Origin: Tholera decimalis
Lineage: Eukaryota > Arthropoda > Insecta > Lepidoptera > Noctuidae
Direction of reading: 5' to 3'
Assembly: GCA_943138885.2 (NCBI GenBank)
Contig: OW964548.2
Coordinates: 41,971,564 to 42,035,563, forward strand
Length of the DNA: 64,000 bases
The position numbers were made by a program, and so were the translations under genes. Positions 1 to 10,982 of this stretch are shown here, piece by piece. Each line of letters opens with the position of its first letter. Positions within the stretch are counted from its first letter, which is position 1. Below the pieces are notes generated by a model. The model saw nothing but the letters and a program-made list of their open reading frames with translations. It was not told where the DNA came from and ran no database searches.

Positions 1-535
1 TTTGCAAGTTTGCAACTTCACGACATTTCATGTAATTTTTTTTTTAATATCAAAGCGTTTCATCTGTTCCTATATTTTTTTCAATACACTTCCTCGAAAA
101 CTGGCTCTTATCGCACTACGATTAGGTTCAACGTGCAATGTATTTCACACTCGTGGATTTTTTTAATTTTTCACACACGACGGTTTACCATTCCAAATTT
201 TGCCACAGATAACATTAAACCATTAAACAACTATTCAATTTCCTATATTCGGCAGTGATTGTTTGTGTTTTCACAGCAAAGAGGCGCATGTTTTTTAAGG
301 CCTTATATTTAATGAAAAATAAAATTGTCTTTATGATCAGAATATCTGAAATAAACATTATTATTTATAAAATAATTTTGCTTTTATCAATAAATTAACA
401 TTTATTTGTATTCTAAATAAAAAATAAATATTTTATTTTAATATCAAGCTGTTTTGCGGCTTCATGCCTTTGCTTCTCCTTTAACCCGCGAAGGTAAAGC
501 GCGAGCAAAAATTAAATATTTTAATGACAAAAATA
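1..535. other. AT-rich flank, no gene seen
   Basis: The short open frames here have no recognisable motif and sit in AT-rich sequence. I see nothing functional. The right edge is the TA dinucleotide duplicated by the Tc1 insertion. Confidence 0.6.
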
Positions 536-2092
536 CACACATCAAAAGTGTCTAAGGATCAACATATATTTAATTTTTGTCATTGCAATAACTTTACTCC
601 TGATTGATATTAATTAAAATTTTCTTTAAGGATTCATCAAATAAAGTGTTTTCGTTTGTCACAGTAACGATAAACCAAGTCACCTTTGCATTAATAAAGA
701 AATTTGCCATTTTCCTAATAAAGGGATTTTTGACATTTGAACCACTAACATTAAAGTTCGAAAAAAAGACTGAAATAACAGTTTTCTTTAAAATTTTATT
801 GGGTAACTTAAACAATTAATAATCCGTGTTTCTACCGCGAACACTAACAACACAAGAACATCGGTTTGGCATACTCAAAATGAGTTCATCCAAATCACGC
901 TGTGGAATGGCCGCCCATGTTCGTTGCAACAACAAAAAAGGTCTTCTTGCGACTTGATACCCTCCATATTCGGCAGAGCTCTTCTCTGTAGCATATCCCA
1001 TGCATGCTCAATCGGGTTCAAGTCTGGCGACTGAGCAGGACATTGATGTTAGCTGCGGCGAGAGTCTGTCTTACAACTCTTGCGGTGTGCGGTCGTGCAT
1101 TATCATGCATTAACTGAAATAAGGGACCGATTTGCACTTGTAGAGGAACGATGACGTCAGATACAATCGTCTCAGCATAAATTTGAGCGTTGAGGTTGCC
1201 TCTGATCCAAATCAACTCAGTTCTTCCGCCGATCCAAATACCCGCCCATACCATGATGGTTCCACCACTATAAGGATGGACTTCCTGGCAGGATTTTAAT
1301 CGCTGTTGGCGTCCAGGGGTTCTCCAGTGTCGTATACGTCTTGTATCCGGTCTCATACCAAAACGAGACTCATCAGAAAAGCACACAAAACGCCATTGTT
1401 CTTCTGCCCAATTTCTGTGTTCAAGAGCCCATTGATATCGAATCCTACGATTGTGCATTGCTATAGGTGGTACCCGTAGCGGTCTTCGGGAATGAAGGTT
1501 CACTTCATGCAAGCGGTTTCTGACTGTTTGGTCGCTAATTAAGTTCCCTGAAGAGTGATGAAGCCTCACGGCTAACATCATGGCGGTTATTGTTGGAGCT
1601 CTTCGAGTTAAGATTTGAATGTATCGGTCTTGTCTCCGTGTGGTGCAGCGATACCGTCCTCCATGGCGCTCAGCCACGGTACCAGTGCTTCGGTAACGTG
1701 TCCAAAGTCGACTGATAACACTCTGACTTGTATTCAGAGCTAAAGCCACAGTACGTTGCCGGGAACCAGCTTCTATCATTCCCACGGCTCTGAGCATTTC
1801 TTCCCTGCTTAAATGACGTCGCCGCTCCATAATAACGTTGGTTTTAATCAGTAGTAGGGAAACAGTAGCACTAATAATGTCTTCAATGCGTTGTATGTTT
1901 TTATAGGGAAAATATTGACAGCTGATTTTCATCTTTTACTCGAATTTGATTAACAGTTCCTGTTTCAAATTATGAAATGCACCAAAAAGGATCCATATAA
2001 ATTTATAAAATCATAAATTTATTACAAAGCCACATCTCAATCTCAAGAAATCCGCATAAAAATGCTTGATCCCTAGACACTTTTGATGTGTG
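536..2092 (-). mobile_element. Tc1/mariner-type DNA transposon (Tc1-like, DD34E), inactivated
   Basis: The element is 1557 bp long and bounded by 27-bp terminal inverted repeats (536-562 and 2066-2092; outermost bases CACACATCAAAAGTG) that differ at one position. A TA dinucleotide stands immediately outside each end (534-535 and 2093-2094), the standard Tc1/mariner target duplication. The transposase lies on the minus strand between the repeats. About 255 bp of AT-rich noncoding sequence separates its stop from the left end. Good TIRs with a broken gene mean this copy could at best be moved by a transposase made elsewhere. Confidence 0.93.
816..1830 (-). pseudogene. Tc1-like transposase, frameshifted
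   Basis: The family cuts and pastes DNA at TA sites using a DD34E catalytic triad. Reading starts at MERRRHLSREEML (ATG at 1828-1830). An N-terminal paired-like helix-turn-helix region contains SRLWTRYRSTGTV. The first catalytic Asp lies in CFSDESRFGM and the second in LMHDNARPHTA. The third residue, Glu, lies in SPDLNPIEHAWD but is in another frame: a small deletion near 1040-1050 shifts the reading just before this block. A second shift near 975-995 separates it from the C-terminal part (RTWAAIPQRDLDELI...). At least two frameshifts therefore make the gene a pseudogene. The family assignment is firm because all three catalytic blocks are visible. Confidence 0.92.
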
Positions 2093-2094
2093 TA

Positions 2095-3019
2095 CTTTTC
2101 ATTCTATTATTTTATTTCTCCGAAAGTGTATTGAAAACGTCGTTTGATACTCGTGGACATTAGTTACTGCAGTACTCGGCTCCATAACCCCCTCGCCTTG
2201 CGGCTCGGGCGTAACTCCGCCTCGGCCGCAATAACAAACTTTCTCCACTTGTATCGCAATGTACTATTATCAATATCAGTTAAATAGGTATCTAATATTA
2301 TGAGAAATTCATACAACTTGCTTCCATTTTTTGCTGGAGGAAAAATCATCAAATAATTCCTCCCGCTCTGAGTGGAGCGGGGATTACTTATTTATTGCTT
2401 TTTAGTTCCTGAGTGTTGAGTTTTTTAATTAAAATATTTGTTTGTTTTATTATTAGTTGTCGGTATAAACAGGTAAGAGAGGAGTGGACTTGTAATCTTG
2501 GACCCTATTCGATGATGGTTTGCCGTTTCGAAACGCTTAATTGTTTTTATATTTCTAGTTTTTGCTGTACGTATGAAACAAAATGTTTAAATATGACCAT
2601 GCACTTCTGAAATTCCATGTTTTGCCCAGTAGTGAAACAGTGGAAGACGTATTATTAATAGCAGTATCTTCGAACTTACAATCTTCGGTGTGTTACAACT
2701 CCGCAAATGCTACACTGCTACGTTTATCGAAAACTTACAGTAAATATGAAAACTTGCATAACTATGCTAGAACTTAATAATAACACGTTTCAGCCGTTAC
2801 CTAAAGTTAGCAGGGCTTCGAACGAACTACAAGTAAACTAGTTGCATACTTAAAAGTTGGGTTGCGTAACCTAATACTTACACCAACAGATTCATACGAG
2901 TACATCATCAGTTTCTGTTTCTTTTGGCATTCAACTATACGTTATTGAACTTGCCAGTATTTCGATAGAAATTGACATTGAACAACTTTTGTTCTATGAC
3001 ATTATCGAAAACATAATAC
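2095..3019. other. Intergenic, mostly unassigned
   Basis: There is no convincing gene. Positions 2160-2240 form a GC-richer patch containing 'cggctc..gcctcggccgcaa'. Positions 2357-2400 contain a short inverted repeat ('cctcccgctctg..agtggagcgggg') resembling the stem in the R1-type LINE tails elsewhere in the window, so it may be an old tail fragment. The rest is AT-rich. Confidence 0.4.
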
Positions 3020-3059
3020 ATTTACAAAAAACAAACCTTCAAGATCCCCTTCGCTTCCT

Positions 3060-3240
3060 TTAGTGTTTTACTAATAAATGGCTGTAACGTACGGATGGAC
3101 AAACAGCCAGACATAATGAGAGTGAGATTTTTAGAGTTCCGTACCCGAATGGCATAAAACGTATCCCTCGTGGATTCGTCATGTCTGTGTGTCTGTCTGT
3201 TTGTCCATCCGTATGTGACAGCCATTTTATTCCAAAACTA
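3060..3240. repeat. Palindromic pair of a dispersed 'gttccgta' repeat
   Basis: Two head-to-head copies of one repeat. The arms at about 3077-3114 and 3181-3228 are inverted (atggctg..cggatggacaaacagcc against ctgtttgtccatccg..cagccat). The middle carries 'gttccgtacccgaatgg'. The same family occurs singly at 54990-55200 and in reverse near 11520-11620. The two overlapping open frames here are by-products of the palindrome, not genes. Confidence 0.7.
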
Positions 3241-3699
3241 TAATTAAACCAAAGAAAACAAAGAAACAAAGTTATTTTAGCGGAGCTTATACGGAATCCT
3301 TCATGGACGCATCCGACTCACACATAGTCAATTTTATTAATTGTTGCTTATCAAATGGGCTTTCTCTTACTAACAGATCTATACGTTTGCATCTTAAACG
3401 TTCATAGTTATCGTTTCAAATTTTAAAAGTTAAAAATTGTCGTAACATCGAAATAACTTCTGCAAATTATTAAATTGTGTCGTACCTACCTACGGCACCT
3501 AAGGCAAGGTTAGATTGAGTAGCAGATTGGGATTTAATAGACAGTCGTCCCAGAAAATATGCCACTACATACATAGGATTACAGTAGGGAAAATTTAGAC
3601 CAACGATTTTTTTTTGTAAAGAGAATTGGCAATGTGGTTGGAATTCAAATTACAAGCAATCTTGTTAACCCCTCCAACTAAGCTAAATATGCTTGTGTC
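3241..3699. other. AT-rich spacer
   Basis: No gene, RNA or element boundary recognised. Confidence 0.5.
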
Positions 3700-3795
3700 A
3701 AGAGTGGGTTCATGGCGATAGTGTAATGGGCAGGGTTCGAACTCGTGTCCTCTCGCTCACAAGTCCGACACCTTAGCCATTAGGCCATTGACGCT
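3700..3795 (-). repeat. tRNA-Thr-like SINE head or tRNA pseudogene
   Basis: On the minus strand an RNA polymerase III A box (TGGCCTAATGG, 3778-3788) and B box (GAGTTCGAACC, 3734-3744) are correctly spaced. The bases between resemble a tRNA-Thr(TGT) anticodon arm (GGACTTGTGAGCGAGAGG), but the anticodon stem no longer pairs. This fits a tRNA-derived SINE or decayed tRNA copy rather than a functional tRNA. The body and tail of the SINE could not be delimited. Confidence 0.65.
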
Positions 3796-5136
3796 GAAGA
3801 CTAGACGATCGAATTAACAAAGCAAACACAGTCGGAACCAAATATAATGACATGGCTTCGACCGATCCGACGCTATGGATCGGTCATTACGACGTATTGG
3901 CGAGGTCATGGGCTATAGCGACCAACTGTCACATTTTTTTCCCGCACAACAAAACATTATGTATAATTCAAACTTATTCTATTCTATGTAACAGAATAAA
4001 CGCAATTCCTGAAAGGGGTTGGTTCAGAATCGGCTTCTGAATCGATTTCCGTCATAAAAAATAGGTGTTAAATTTTGACGGAAAAATCTTTCATTTAACT
4101 TAAAATGGAAAAACAGTATCATGACTATATATGCTGGCGGGAAACATTCCGAATCATTCCCGTCGAATACTTCGGAAGTATTCTGAAATATTCCGAAACT
4201 TTGGGAATATTTCAACTGTCAAAAAAAACAGGAAAATCGACCTTTGAAGTCTGTTAATATACCAAAACCTGCTCCTAAGTAGGTAAGAACAACTTTTCTG
4301 AAAACCGCAACAAATCGTGTTTGCTTGCAAGGTTTGCCTTTATTTGTTTTTATTGACTGGGCTATTATACGCGTTAAGTAGGTAGGTAATGATTAATACC
4401 TACCTATGCGACTCGCGAATACTCGCGATGCATACAGAGCTACATACAAACTAACCAAAAACATAGGTACCTAACCCTTTTTCAAATAGCAAATCAAATA
4501 TGCTTGGCCTGGTTTTTTTATTTCACAACTGACATTTAAGGCTATAATCGCATAGCACGACTTACAACTCGATCGCCTAATGCATCTATTTTGACCAATA
4601 GGATGCACGAAGCGTATTTTAGTAGTGTTCGTAATAGTAAGTATTAATATAATGTTACACGCCCTGTACTCACAAAATGCATATTATTTCTAATTGGGCG
4701 AAAACAGGAAGGGATGTGGTTTGTCACTAGCTGCGCTTCCGCAGAAATATTTTCTTAAGTGAGTATGCGTATCTTTGGCCGATAGTACCTACCTAAAACA
4801 AAAGAATAAAAATCCTGTTAATCGCAGGCTAATAAATCTACCTATAAAAATATCAACATATACTTAATCAATCCCATTTATAATTAAATAAACATTTATA
4901 TTTTACTCTCGTAGCGTACATACGGTACTCTCGCAGTGAACAATAATTAACTCACCCACCACACAACAAGCAAACACATTTATTCCCATTGAATTATTCG
5001 GGCGAAATATTCGGAAACATTCGATTGCGGGGTACGAATCTTTCTCGCGGGGGGGAAAACTTCTCCGGGGAGCATCCCCTCCCTCTTACCGCACCCCGCA
5101 CCGCCATCGCCTGCACGCACGACTCGTGGCCGGTGG
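3796..5136. other. Noncoding host of the hAT insertion; possible older DNA element
   Basis: No gene seen. The segment 4119-4173 and the reverse complement of 6244-6297 are alike over about 50 bp with gaps (tcatga.tata..., ...gaatacttcgg). The hAT at 5145 may thus sit inside an older element with imperfect TIRs of about 2.2 kb. Positions 5035-5140 are a GC-rich stretch (ctcgcggggggg, gcaccccgcaccgcc) contrasting sharply with the AT-rich surroundings; it continues at 6045-6110 on the other side of the hAT. Confidence 0.4.
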
Positions 5137-5144
5137 CAGTCGGG

Positions 5145-6036
5145 CAGTGATGTGAACTTAGCTATTTTATAGCTAGATCCAGCTATTTTTGCAACCCTGT
5201 CAGCTACAATTTCTAAAAAATTGTAGCTAAACAATTTAGCTACTTTTTTTTAGAAAATTATCAACATAGTGACTTTATCTACACACTATTATTGATGTTT
5301 GTGTGTGTGATTTTCAGTTTTAGGTTTTTGTCTGTCGAAGTAATTTTAGAGTCGTAAACTCGTCAGCATTTTGAGTCATATTACAATAGTTAAAAAGCAC
5401 AAAGGGCGCGCATTTACTACATTTGGTTAAGTGGACATCACAGGAAAAGGTGAAATTTTGGGTGGAGGTCAGATACTTTAAAAATGCATGTGGTGATAAT
5501 ACATATAGGGATATATGTGAACTGGCTATATCTTGCCTTTCACTTCCACACTCAAATGCAGAGAGGAAATTGAGAGGTTATTCTCTCAAATGAATCTAGT
5601 TAAAAATAAGCAGAGAAACCGTTTGAGTCTGATAACTCTAAATTCTATTTTATGTATAAGAGACTCACTCAGGAAAAAAGGCAAATGTTGCTTCAACTGT
5701 ACCTTACCTTTAAAAGTTCTCCAACAAATGGGAACCGTGAAGAAATACACAAAATCCCTGGATTCTCAGGATGTACAACTATCTACATCATCTTCCCTAG
5801 ATTAAGTTATATTAATAATGTTTTACCATAAGTATGTACCTGTAAATATATTACGAAAGTAAAGATATCCATTACACACATTAGTTTTAATGTAGAAAAA
5901 CGATTTTAACGATTAGTTTAGTTTTTTTTTAACTTTAGCAACTTGTAGTTACTTTTTGCGGTAAGATAATGTGGGAATCTGGCAACTTTTTGCAAAAGAT
6001 CTAGCTACAGAGGTGATAGTATAGTTGGCAACACTG
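5145..6036 (+). mobile_element. hAT transposon, deleted derivative
   Basis: An 892-bp element starting CAGTGATGTGAAC and ending GTTGGCAACACTG, flanked on both sides by the identical 8-bp target duplication CAGTCGGG (5137-5144 and 6037-6044). An 8-bp duplication with CAGTG termini is diagnostic of hAT. The terminal repeats match only partly (CAGTG..., then a shared TAGCTAGATC), and subterminal 'agctac/gtagct' motifs recur near both ends, as expected for hAT transposase binding sites. Inside is only the C-terminal part of a transposase, so this is an internally deleted copy. Confidence 0.93.
5449..5805 (+). pseudogene. hAT transposase C-terminal dimerisation domain
   Basis: In the frame from about 5449 the sequence reads VKFWVEVRYFKNACGD... 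up to LAISCLSLPHSNAE. After a frameshift near 5560 it continues as ERLFSQMNLVKNKQRN and LSLITLNSILCIRDSLRKK. LSLPHSNAE..ERLFSQMN is the hallmark of the hAT C-terminal dimerisation region. The BED zinc finger and the rest of the RNase H-like core are absent. Family membership is secure; the gene is a non-functional remnant. Confidence 0.9.
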
Positions 6037-6556
6037 CAGTCGGGGGCGCGCGTCGCGGTGCCAGCGTGGCGGCAGCGGCCGGCGCACAGAGGGGCAGCGG
6101 CGGCGACGATCGACGATTGATGCAAAATACGATTTTTCAGCAAAAAAAGTTGAAATCTTAATAAATAATTAAAAGTTTCTTTAAATCAGAATGATTCAAA
6201 ATGAATTTATCATTTTGAATAATTCCCATTTAAAGAAACTTTCACCGAAGTATTCCGGAATTATTCAGAAGTTTTGCAACTATAATCATGACAAATCCAA
6301 TCCTTAATTCAAGGAAATGCGCTCGTGTGCGTGTCGGCCACTAACATTGCATAAGTGTATGTGTCTGCGTAAGGATATTGTATGACGCACATACGTTTTG
6401 CGATTAGTAAGGATAGCTATTTTATAAAAAAATGTCTAGGTTTGGTTTCAATGTATTTAGTTACGGATGTTGTTTTAGACTTATAATTTAATATTCTATT
6501 TGGGGTGTCTGAGGTATTGCGCTTAATCTGTTACACCTTGTAGTAATATAATAAAT
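6037..6556. other. Noncoding; small nested hairpin at 6172-6242
   Basis: Positions 6045-6110 continue the GC-rich tract interrupted by the hAT. Positions 6172-6242 fold as two consecutive stems (aaagtttctttaaat with atttaaagaaactttc outside; attcaaaatga with tcattttgaat inside). No coding sequence recognised. Confidence 0.5.
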
Positions 6557-6745
6557 ATAGTACTAATGTTATAAATGCGAAAGTTTGTGAGGATGGATGG
6601 TATGTGGATGTTTGTTACTCTCTCACGGAAAAACGACATAACGGATCTGAATGTAATTTAGTAAGTAGATAGACATCGTGAAATAAAACAAAGGCTACTT
6701 TTATCCCGAAATTCCGACGGGATCGTAAATTATTGATCGTAGATT
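6557..6745 (+). repeat. Lepidopteran Helitron-like repeat, 5' end and body
   Basis: The stretch starts with 'tactaatgttataaatgcg', followed by 'aaagtttgtgaggatgg' and 'gtttgttactctctcacg', the usual opening of lepidopteran non-autonomous Helitrons. The body ('ggctacttttatcccg..gacgggatcg') follows. The 3' CTAG terminus was not found, so the copy is degenerate or truncated. Confidence 0.65.
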
Positions 6746-6987
6746 TGTAAATTAAAACCATGAAATCACAACACAACTTATAACAACTACCGGCTACAGA
6801 GTCCGAATTTATAGGGTCTCTTCAATGTCGTTATATCCGGTTTCGACAGTATGTATAACTCAGTTGTTCAGTGTTAAGGTGGTCCTGGTTCATCATTCAC
6901 GCACACGCACTTACCTTGGCAAACGTTGTTTATCATTCATCATCATCAATTTTGAGCTAGATCTTTAACAATATAACCTGCGTTGAA

Positions 6988-7186
6988 TCTATACTTAATA
7001 TTATAAAGCGGAAAAGTTTGTTTGTTTGTTTGTTTGCTTGAAAGCGCTAATCTTCGAAAGTACTGGGTGGATTTGGATGAAATTTGGTATGGAAGTATAG
7101 GCTACTTTTTACGCGACTGCAAAAAAGGAGAGTTATGTTTTTATCGTGATAGAATCCACGGGAGCGAAGCCTCGCGTGAGTACTAG
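6988..7186 (+). mobile_element. Non-autonomous Helitron, 199 bp
   Basis: Starts TC (6988-6989) in 'TCTATACTTAATATTATAAA' and ends CTAG (7183-7186), preceded by the short GC palindrome 'gcgaagcctcgc'. The base before is A (6987) and the base after is T (7187), matching the rule that Helitrons insert between A and T without target duplication. It contains a (TTTG)n run and the common 'ggatttggatgaaatttggtatg' core. Noncoding. Confidence 0.8.
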
Positions 7187-7389
7187 TAGAATTATATACG
7201 GCAACTCGGCTGTTTTTCCGATTCAACATCGGTACGGCGACAGTTACGGAATAAATTTGCATCTTTTGTCTGTAATTAAACATTGTACGAGTGTATATGG
7301 TAGGTATACATAGCTCTGGTATGTAAGTTATAGCTCATGCATTGTTTGTTTTAATGAAAAAATGTTTTAGTATTGTGCGTATTCCTATC

Positions 7390-7728
7390 CAGTACGGATT
7401 CATAATATTATAAAGAGAAATGATTTGCAGTTCTGAATATTTGTAACGAATAAACTCAATTACTGCTGGATCGATTTTATATGGATTGATTTTATCGTGT
7501 TGCTCGCGACTTCGTTCGCATGGGAAGTTTTTCCCGTGTAAATCTCGATCCCGTGGGAATTTCACAAAATCCTTTCTTTGCGGATGCCTACATCATAACA
7601 TCTACCTGCATGCCAAATTTCAGCCCGATCCGTCCAGTGGTTTTGGCTGTGCGTTGATAGATCACTATGTCAGTCAGTCAGTCACCTTTGAGTTATATAT
7701 ATTTAGATTTACCATTGGAATTTTTGCT
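7390..7728. repeat. Lepidopteran dispersed repeat with (GTCA)n microsatellite
   Basis: Contains the Helitron 3'-end-like motif in reverse ('gctcgcgacttcgttcgc' near 7502), the core 'gccaaatttcagcccgatcc' and a GTCA microsatellite (7670-7685). A LINE (7743-8514) has landed at its right edge, duplicating 14 bases. Confidence 0.6.
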
Positions 7729-7742
7729 AAGGTAAACGCGAA

Positions 7743-8514
7743 CCGGGCACGCCGCAATTGCGGCGGTAAGACCCCTCTTTGAGGAGTGGCTAGATCGGCG
7801 TCACGGCGTCCTGACCTACCGCTACGCAGGTCCTCACCGGACACGGAAGTTTCGGGAGGTACCTGTGTCTGATGGGTAAGGAAGAGACGCCTGGGTGTCA
7901 CCACTGCGAGGGTCGCCCTGAGGACACAGTCGAGCACACGGTGCACGACTGCCCAGCTTGGGCAGAGCACCGACGTGTCCTCACGGCGACAATAGGCGGA
8001 GACCTATCGCGCCCGGCCTTGGTCGAGGCCATGCTGCGGGGCGAGAGGGAGTGGGAAGCGGTCGCCTCCTTCTGCGAAGCAGTCATGCTTCCGAAGGAGG
8101 AGGCGGGCCGCGTGAGGGAGAGGATGGCGTCCTCCCTCCAGCCCAGCCGCAGTGGTAGACGCCCACGGCGTCGGACGTCGGCCGACGATCTCCGGCCACC
8201 GTAGGCGCGGGCATGCGGACAGCGAGTAAAGGGCAACTCGCTGTCCGACCATGGACCATGCCCGGGTCGACGGCGCGTTGTGTTCCACGCGCGCCTCAAA
8301 GAGCGTCAGCAACATGACGAGGCCCCCTCTGCAGAGGGCCGAAGCCTGCCGGGGTCGTGGGACTCATCCCGTTACCGTGGCCCCGGTACGTAAAGGGCTA
8401 TTGAAGGAACACCGTGGATTTTAGTCAGTAAAAGTCTGACAGTCCCTCCCACCCTGCCCGGAGTGGGAGGACTTATTTGATAATTTTACCACGTTAAAAA
8501 AAAAAAAAAAAAAA
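7743..8514 (+). mobile_element. R1-type LINE, 5'-truncated insertion
   Basis: The insert is flanked by a 14-bp target duplication, aaggtaaacgcgaa (7729-7742 and 8515-8528), and ends in an A tract of about 20 bases (8495-8514), the signature of target-primed reverse transcription. It holds only the last part of ORF2 and a 3' UTR. The 3' UTR contains the 'ttagtcagtaaaagtctgacag' block and a C/G stem (ccctcccaccctg..ccggagtgggagg). The same tail recurs at 13490-13800, 12775-12905, 53605-53690 and 59640-59710. Confidence 0.92.
7756..8204 (+). pseudogene. R1-type LINE ORF2, C-terminal end
   Basis: From 7821 the frame reads ATQVLTGHGSFGRYLCLM, then GCHHCEGRPEDTVEHTVHDC and PAWAEHRRVL, ending at 8202-8204. 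The CX2C..HX4C pattern (CHHC, HTVHDC) is the C-terminal zinc knuckle of R1-clade ORF2 proteins, which helps the reverse transcriptase hold its RNA. Upstream, EEWLDRRHGVLTYR is in a different frame, so there is a one-base shift near 7820. The endonuclease and RT domains are missing because of 5' truncation. R1 clade is my best match; a related clade with the same knuckle is possible. Confidence 0.85.
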
Positions 8515-8528
8515 AAGGTAAACGCGAA

Positions 8529-8764
8529 AACAACGAATAACAAGGGTTTATTTCTAAATGACTGATTCTAACTATAAAACAAAAGGTTCTAATAAGTTTA
8601 ATATCAAACGGGAGCCTTGGTAGCGTTACGAAGTCTACACAAATTAATAAATAGCATACGCTGCTTAACCCGTATTCGATAAGATGCAGGGGCGATAGCT
8701 GACCGACCTAAGTCGATACAAGGTAGCGCTCCCGGACCGTACCGAACGCAGAATGGTGAGCTAG
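8529..8764. other. Unassigned spacer
   Basis: Sequence between the R1-type LINE and the Jockey-like element. No gene or known repeat recognised. Confidence 0.4.
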
Positions 8765-9073
8765 TTTTTTTTTGTGTATGGCATCTCGCAGGTCAACCTC
8801 TGAGGTTGTCGGCTGCTTAACCGGGCATGCCTGTGGTTGCCTTAATCAATAAATTAATTAAAGCCTCCAGCCAGGGCTTATTACAAAAACTTACAAACTA
8901 GGCGACTACACGCTAGGGGTACCCCCTGTGGAGTACGGACCTCGGCTTAGGGCGTCGCAGGGGGAGGGCAGCTAGGGACAGGCTGGATCATATCATTATT
9001 ATTATTAATAAGGGAATTTAAAGCTACTGGCTCAGCGTCACGGGCTGGCTCTGGCAAGGGTTGGGGCGGACAA

Positions 9074-9820
9074 TTACGGGGACGTCGCAGTGAGCCTCGG
9101 CGGCGAAGACGGAAGGACGTTCTGTTTTTTGTTTTTGTAAACTGTGCTGGTATCCCTACGGCTCTCTTGGAGCAGGGTGATTGCGTTATCGGGAGTGACT
9201 AAGATATGCCTTGGTTGGCAAATCTTGGAAATGCGGGAGGGTTCGTATCGGGCGGCCGATGCCTTAAGGGGTTTTCTATACTTGATCGCAGTATCAAAGA
9301 AACGCTTGGAGACGCGTTTCATGAACTGCTGGATGGTAGGCATCTTGATGTCTACGTGAAGAAGCTCGTTTCGAACATAAAAGGGGGCTCCCGTGACTAT
9401 ACGGAGGAATCGGTTTTGGAGGGTCTGCATCTTGTGGAGGGGGTGGGGTTTAGCGTGTGCGAAAACAACACAGGCGTAGTTCAATGCAATGTTCAAGGCA
9501 ATGGGACGGATGACCGCGGTGAAAATACGCAGCTTGCACCTGAGTGATAATTTGCCATTCAGCCTGTTCCACGGGGATGGTCTCTGAGGAGCAAGACGTT
9601 GGAGCATTTGAGAGGAAGTAGCCTCTCTTTGTTGGCGGGCGTTGGCGCGCTTCGCTAGTTTAGGAGCAAGTTTGGGGAGTTTGGGACAGCTGTGGTAGTT
9701 TGCCAGGTATCCGGTCTGGCCGCAGAGAACGCAGCTGAGTGGTTCCAAACAGGGGGTTCTAAAAAATCTTTGGGCCAAGAGCAGTCCGCAGTGCTCTGCT
9801 CGCCCAGACACTTGACGCAC
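9074..9820 (-). pseudogene. Chimeric frame: gag zinc knuckle fused to RT C-terminus
   Basis: A 248-codon open frame whose first third carries the last gag knuckle (CVLCGQTGYLANYHSC) and a basic tail (PKLAPKLAKRANARQQRE). Its remainder is the thumb/C-terminal region of a Jockey-like RT (KLSLRCKLRIFTAVIRPI, HPLHKMQTLQNRFLRIVTG, APFYVRNELLHVD). The two halves belong to different ORFs of a full element, so an internal deletion has joined ORF1 to the end of ORF2. The frame has stayed open across the junction, which is probably accidental. It lacks all catalytic motifs. Confidence 0.85.
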
Positions 9821-10982
9821 CAGGGAATCGCATAGCAGTTGGCAACGGTGGCATTGTCCAACTGTTGTGGCACGGTAGGGCTTCTCAATTGAGATGCCGG
9901 ATATAGCATATGGACCAAATTTTGAAGATTGGATGGTGACCTACGGTTGGTTCACAAATGATAAGAACCATGTCGTATAGTTCACCGCCTTTCGCTTTAT
10001 GTAAGCGATGGACAGCGATCACTAGTATACCTTGATCGGCAAGGTCGTCTTTAATATCCTGTACAAGGATTTCTTTAGGGCCACGTTTGATAACTACACG
10101 AGTGGGCATGTCCTTAGGGGTAGGAGAAGGTGTGAAAGGAGATATTCTTTTCACGGAGGGCGCAATATAGTTCCCTATAGTCGTTAGACGTAGGGACGGT
10201 GACTTTAATGCCATTTTGGCAGGCACGGGCGTTTGTGATTTTGATCTTTCGATCTCCACACATCAGTCTATTTCCCCTTATCTTGGATATATAAGGGCGG
10301 GGGAGAGCGTTGCTTCCTTTGGGCTGAGGAAGTTTGGGCTATCGGACTGGGACGACGACTACTCTGCGCGCGAACAGAAGTAGTTGGGACGGGGCTAGTG
10401 ATTCGTACGGGCGTTTGAGTTGGAGACGGAGACGACGCGGTGGTCTTTTTGACCTTGCTGACCTGGGAGATTTTCCCTTTTTTCCTCTTGCCTCCGGTGA
10501 CGACTTAAAATAGGCTTCGTCTGGGTCAGAGGGTGGGTTGGATACCGGTGCCGACGTATCCATTTCATCTAATTCAGGTGCAGCGTACACCTGCGCGGCG
10601 TCCATTGTTCTATGAACGATGCGATCATTAGGTGGGCCGGAAACAATGGATAATTTCGGGAATCGGGCGATCGGCACGACCTTGTTGGCGGGCGGGAGCA
10701 ATAGTGGGCTATCTACCTTGAATTCGTTCGTTGTTCGACGAACAATGTGATCGGAAACAATAAAAACTCTTCCGTGAACTGACCAACCGGGATGCCTTGA
10801 TCAGCGAGCGGGGGAGAAAGCGGGCTATTGAGCGCGTCGCTAAAATCAGTGACGTTGGCTTCGTTAGCCGGGGGACAATTATTTTTGATTTTACGTTTGA
10901 CTCTTCCTTCATATTTGGCGGAAATGGCAGGGTTTTCCCTGAGGATTTCTAATAATATCTCCAATTTTTCGGAGTCCGCCAT
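9821..10982 (-). pseudogene. Jockey-like ORF1 (gag), multiply frameshifted
   Basis: ORF1 of Jockey-clade LINEs binds the element RNA. The likely start is MADSEKLEILLEILRENPAI (10982). A Pro/Ser-rich basic middle follows (KGKSPRSARSKRPPRR). Next comes the conserved pre-zinc-finger domain VVIKRGPKEILVQDIKDDL...VIAVHRLHKAKGG (about 10120-9990), then the first two CCHC knuckles, split over frames (QCHRCQL; AIPWCVKCLGEQSTADC). The pieces lie in several frames, so the gene is dead. It is followed without spacing by the fused fragment at 9074-9820. Confidence 0.85.

Noticed and set aside
3700..3795. Functional tRNA-Thr gene
   Set aside because: A and B boxes are good, but the anticodon stem does not pair and the acceptor ends do not match.
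7898..8315. Long minus-strand frames opposite the R1-type ORF2 end
   Set aside because: Shadows of GC-rich coding DNA; the plus strand carries the recognisable zinc knuckle.
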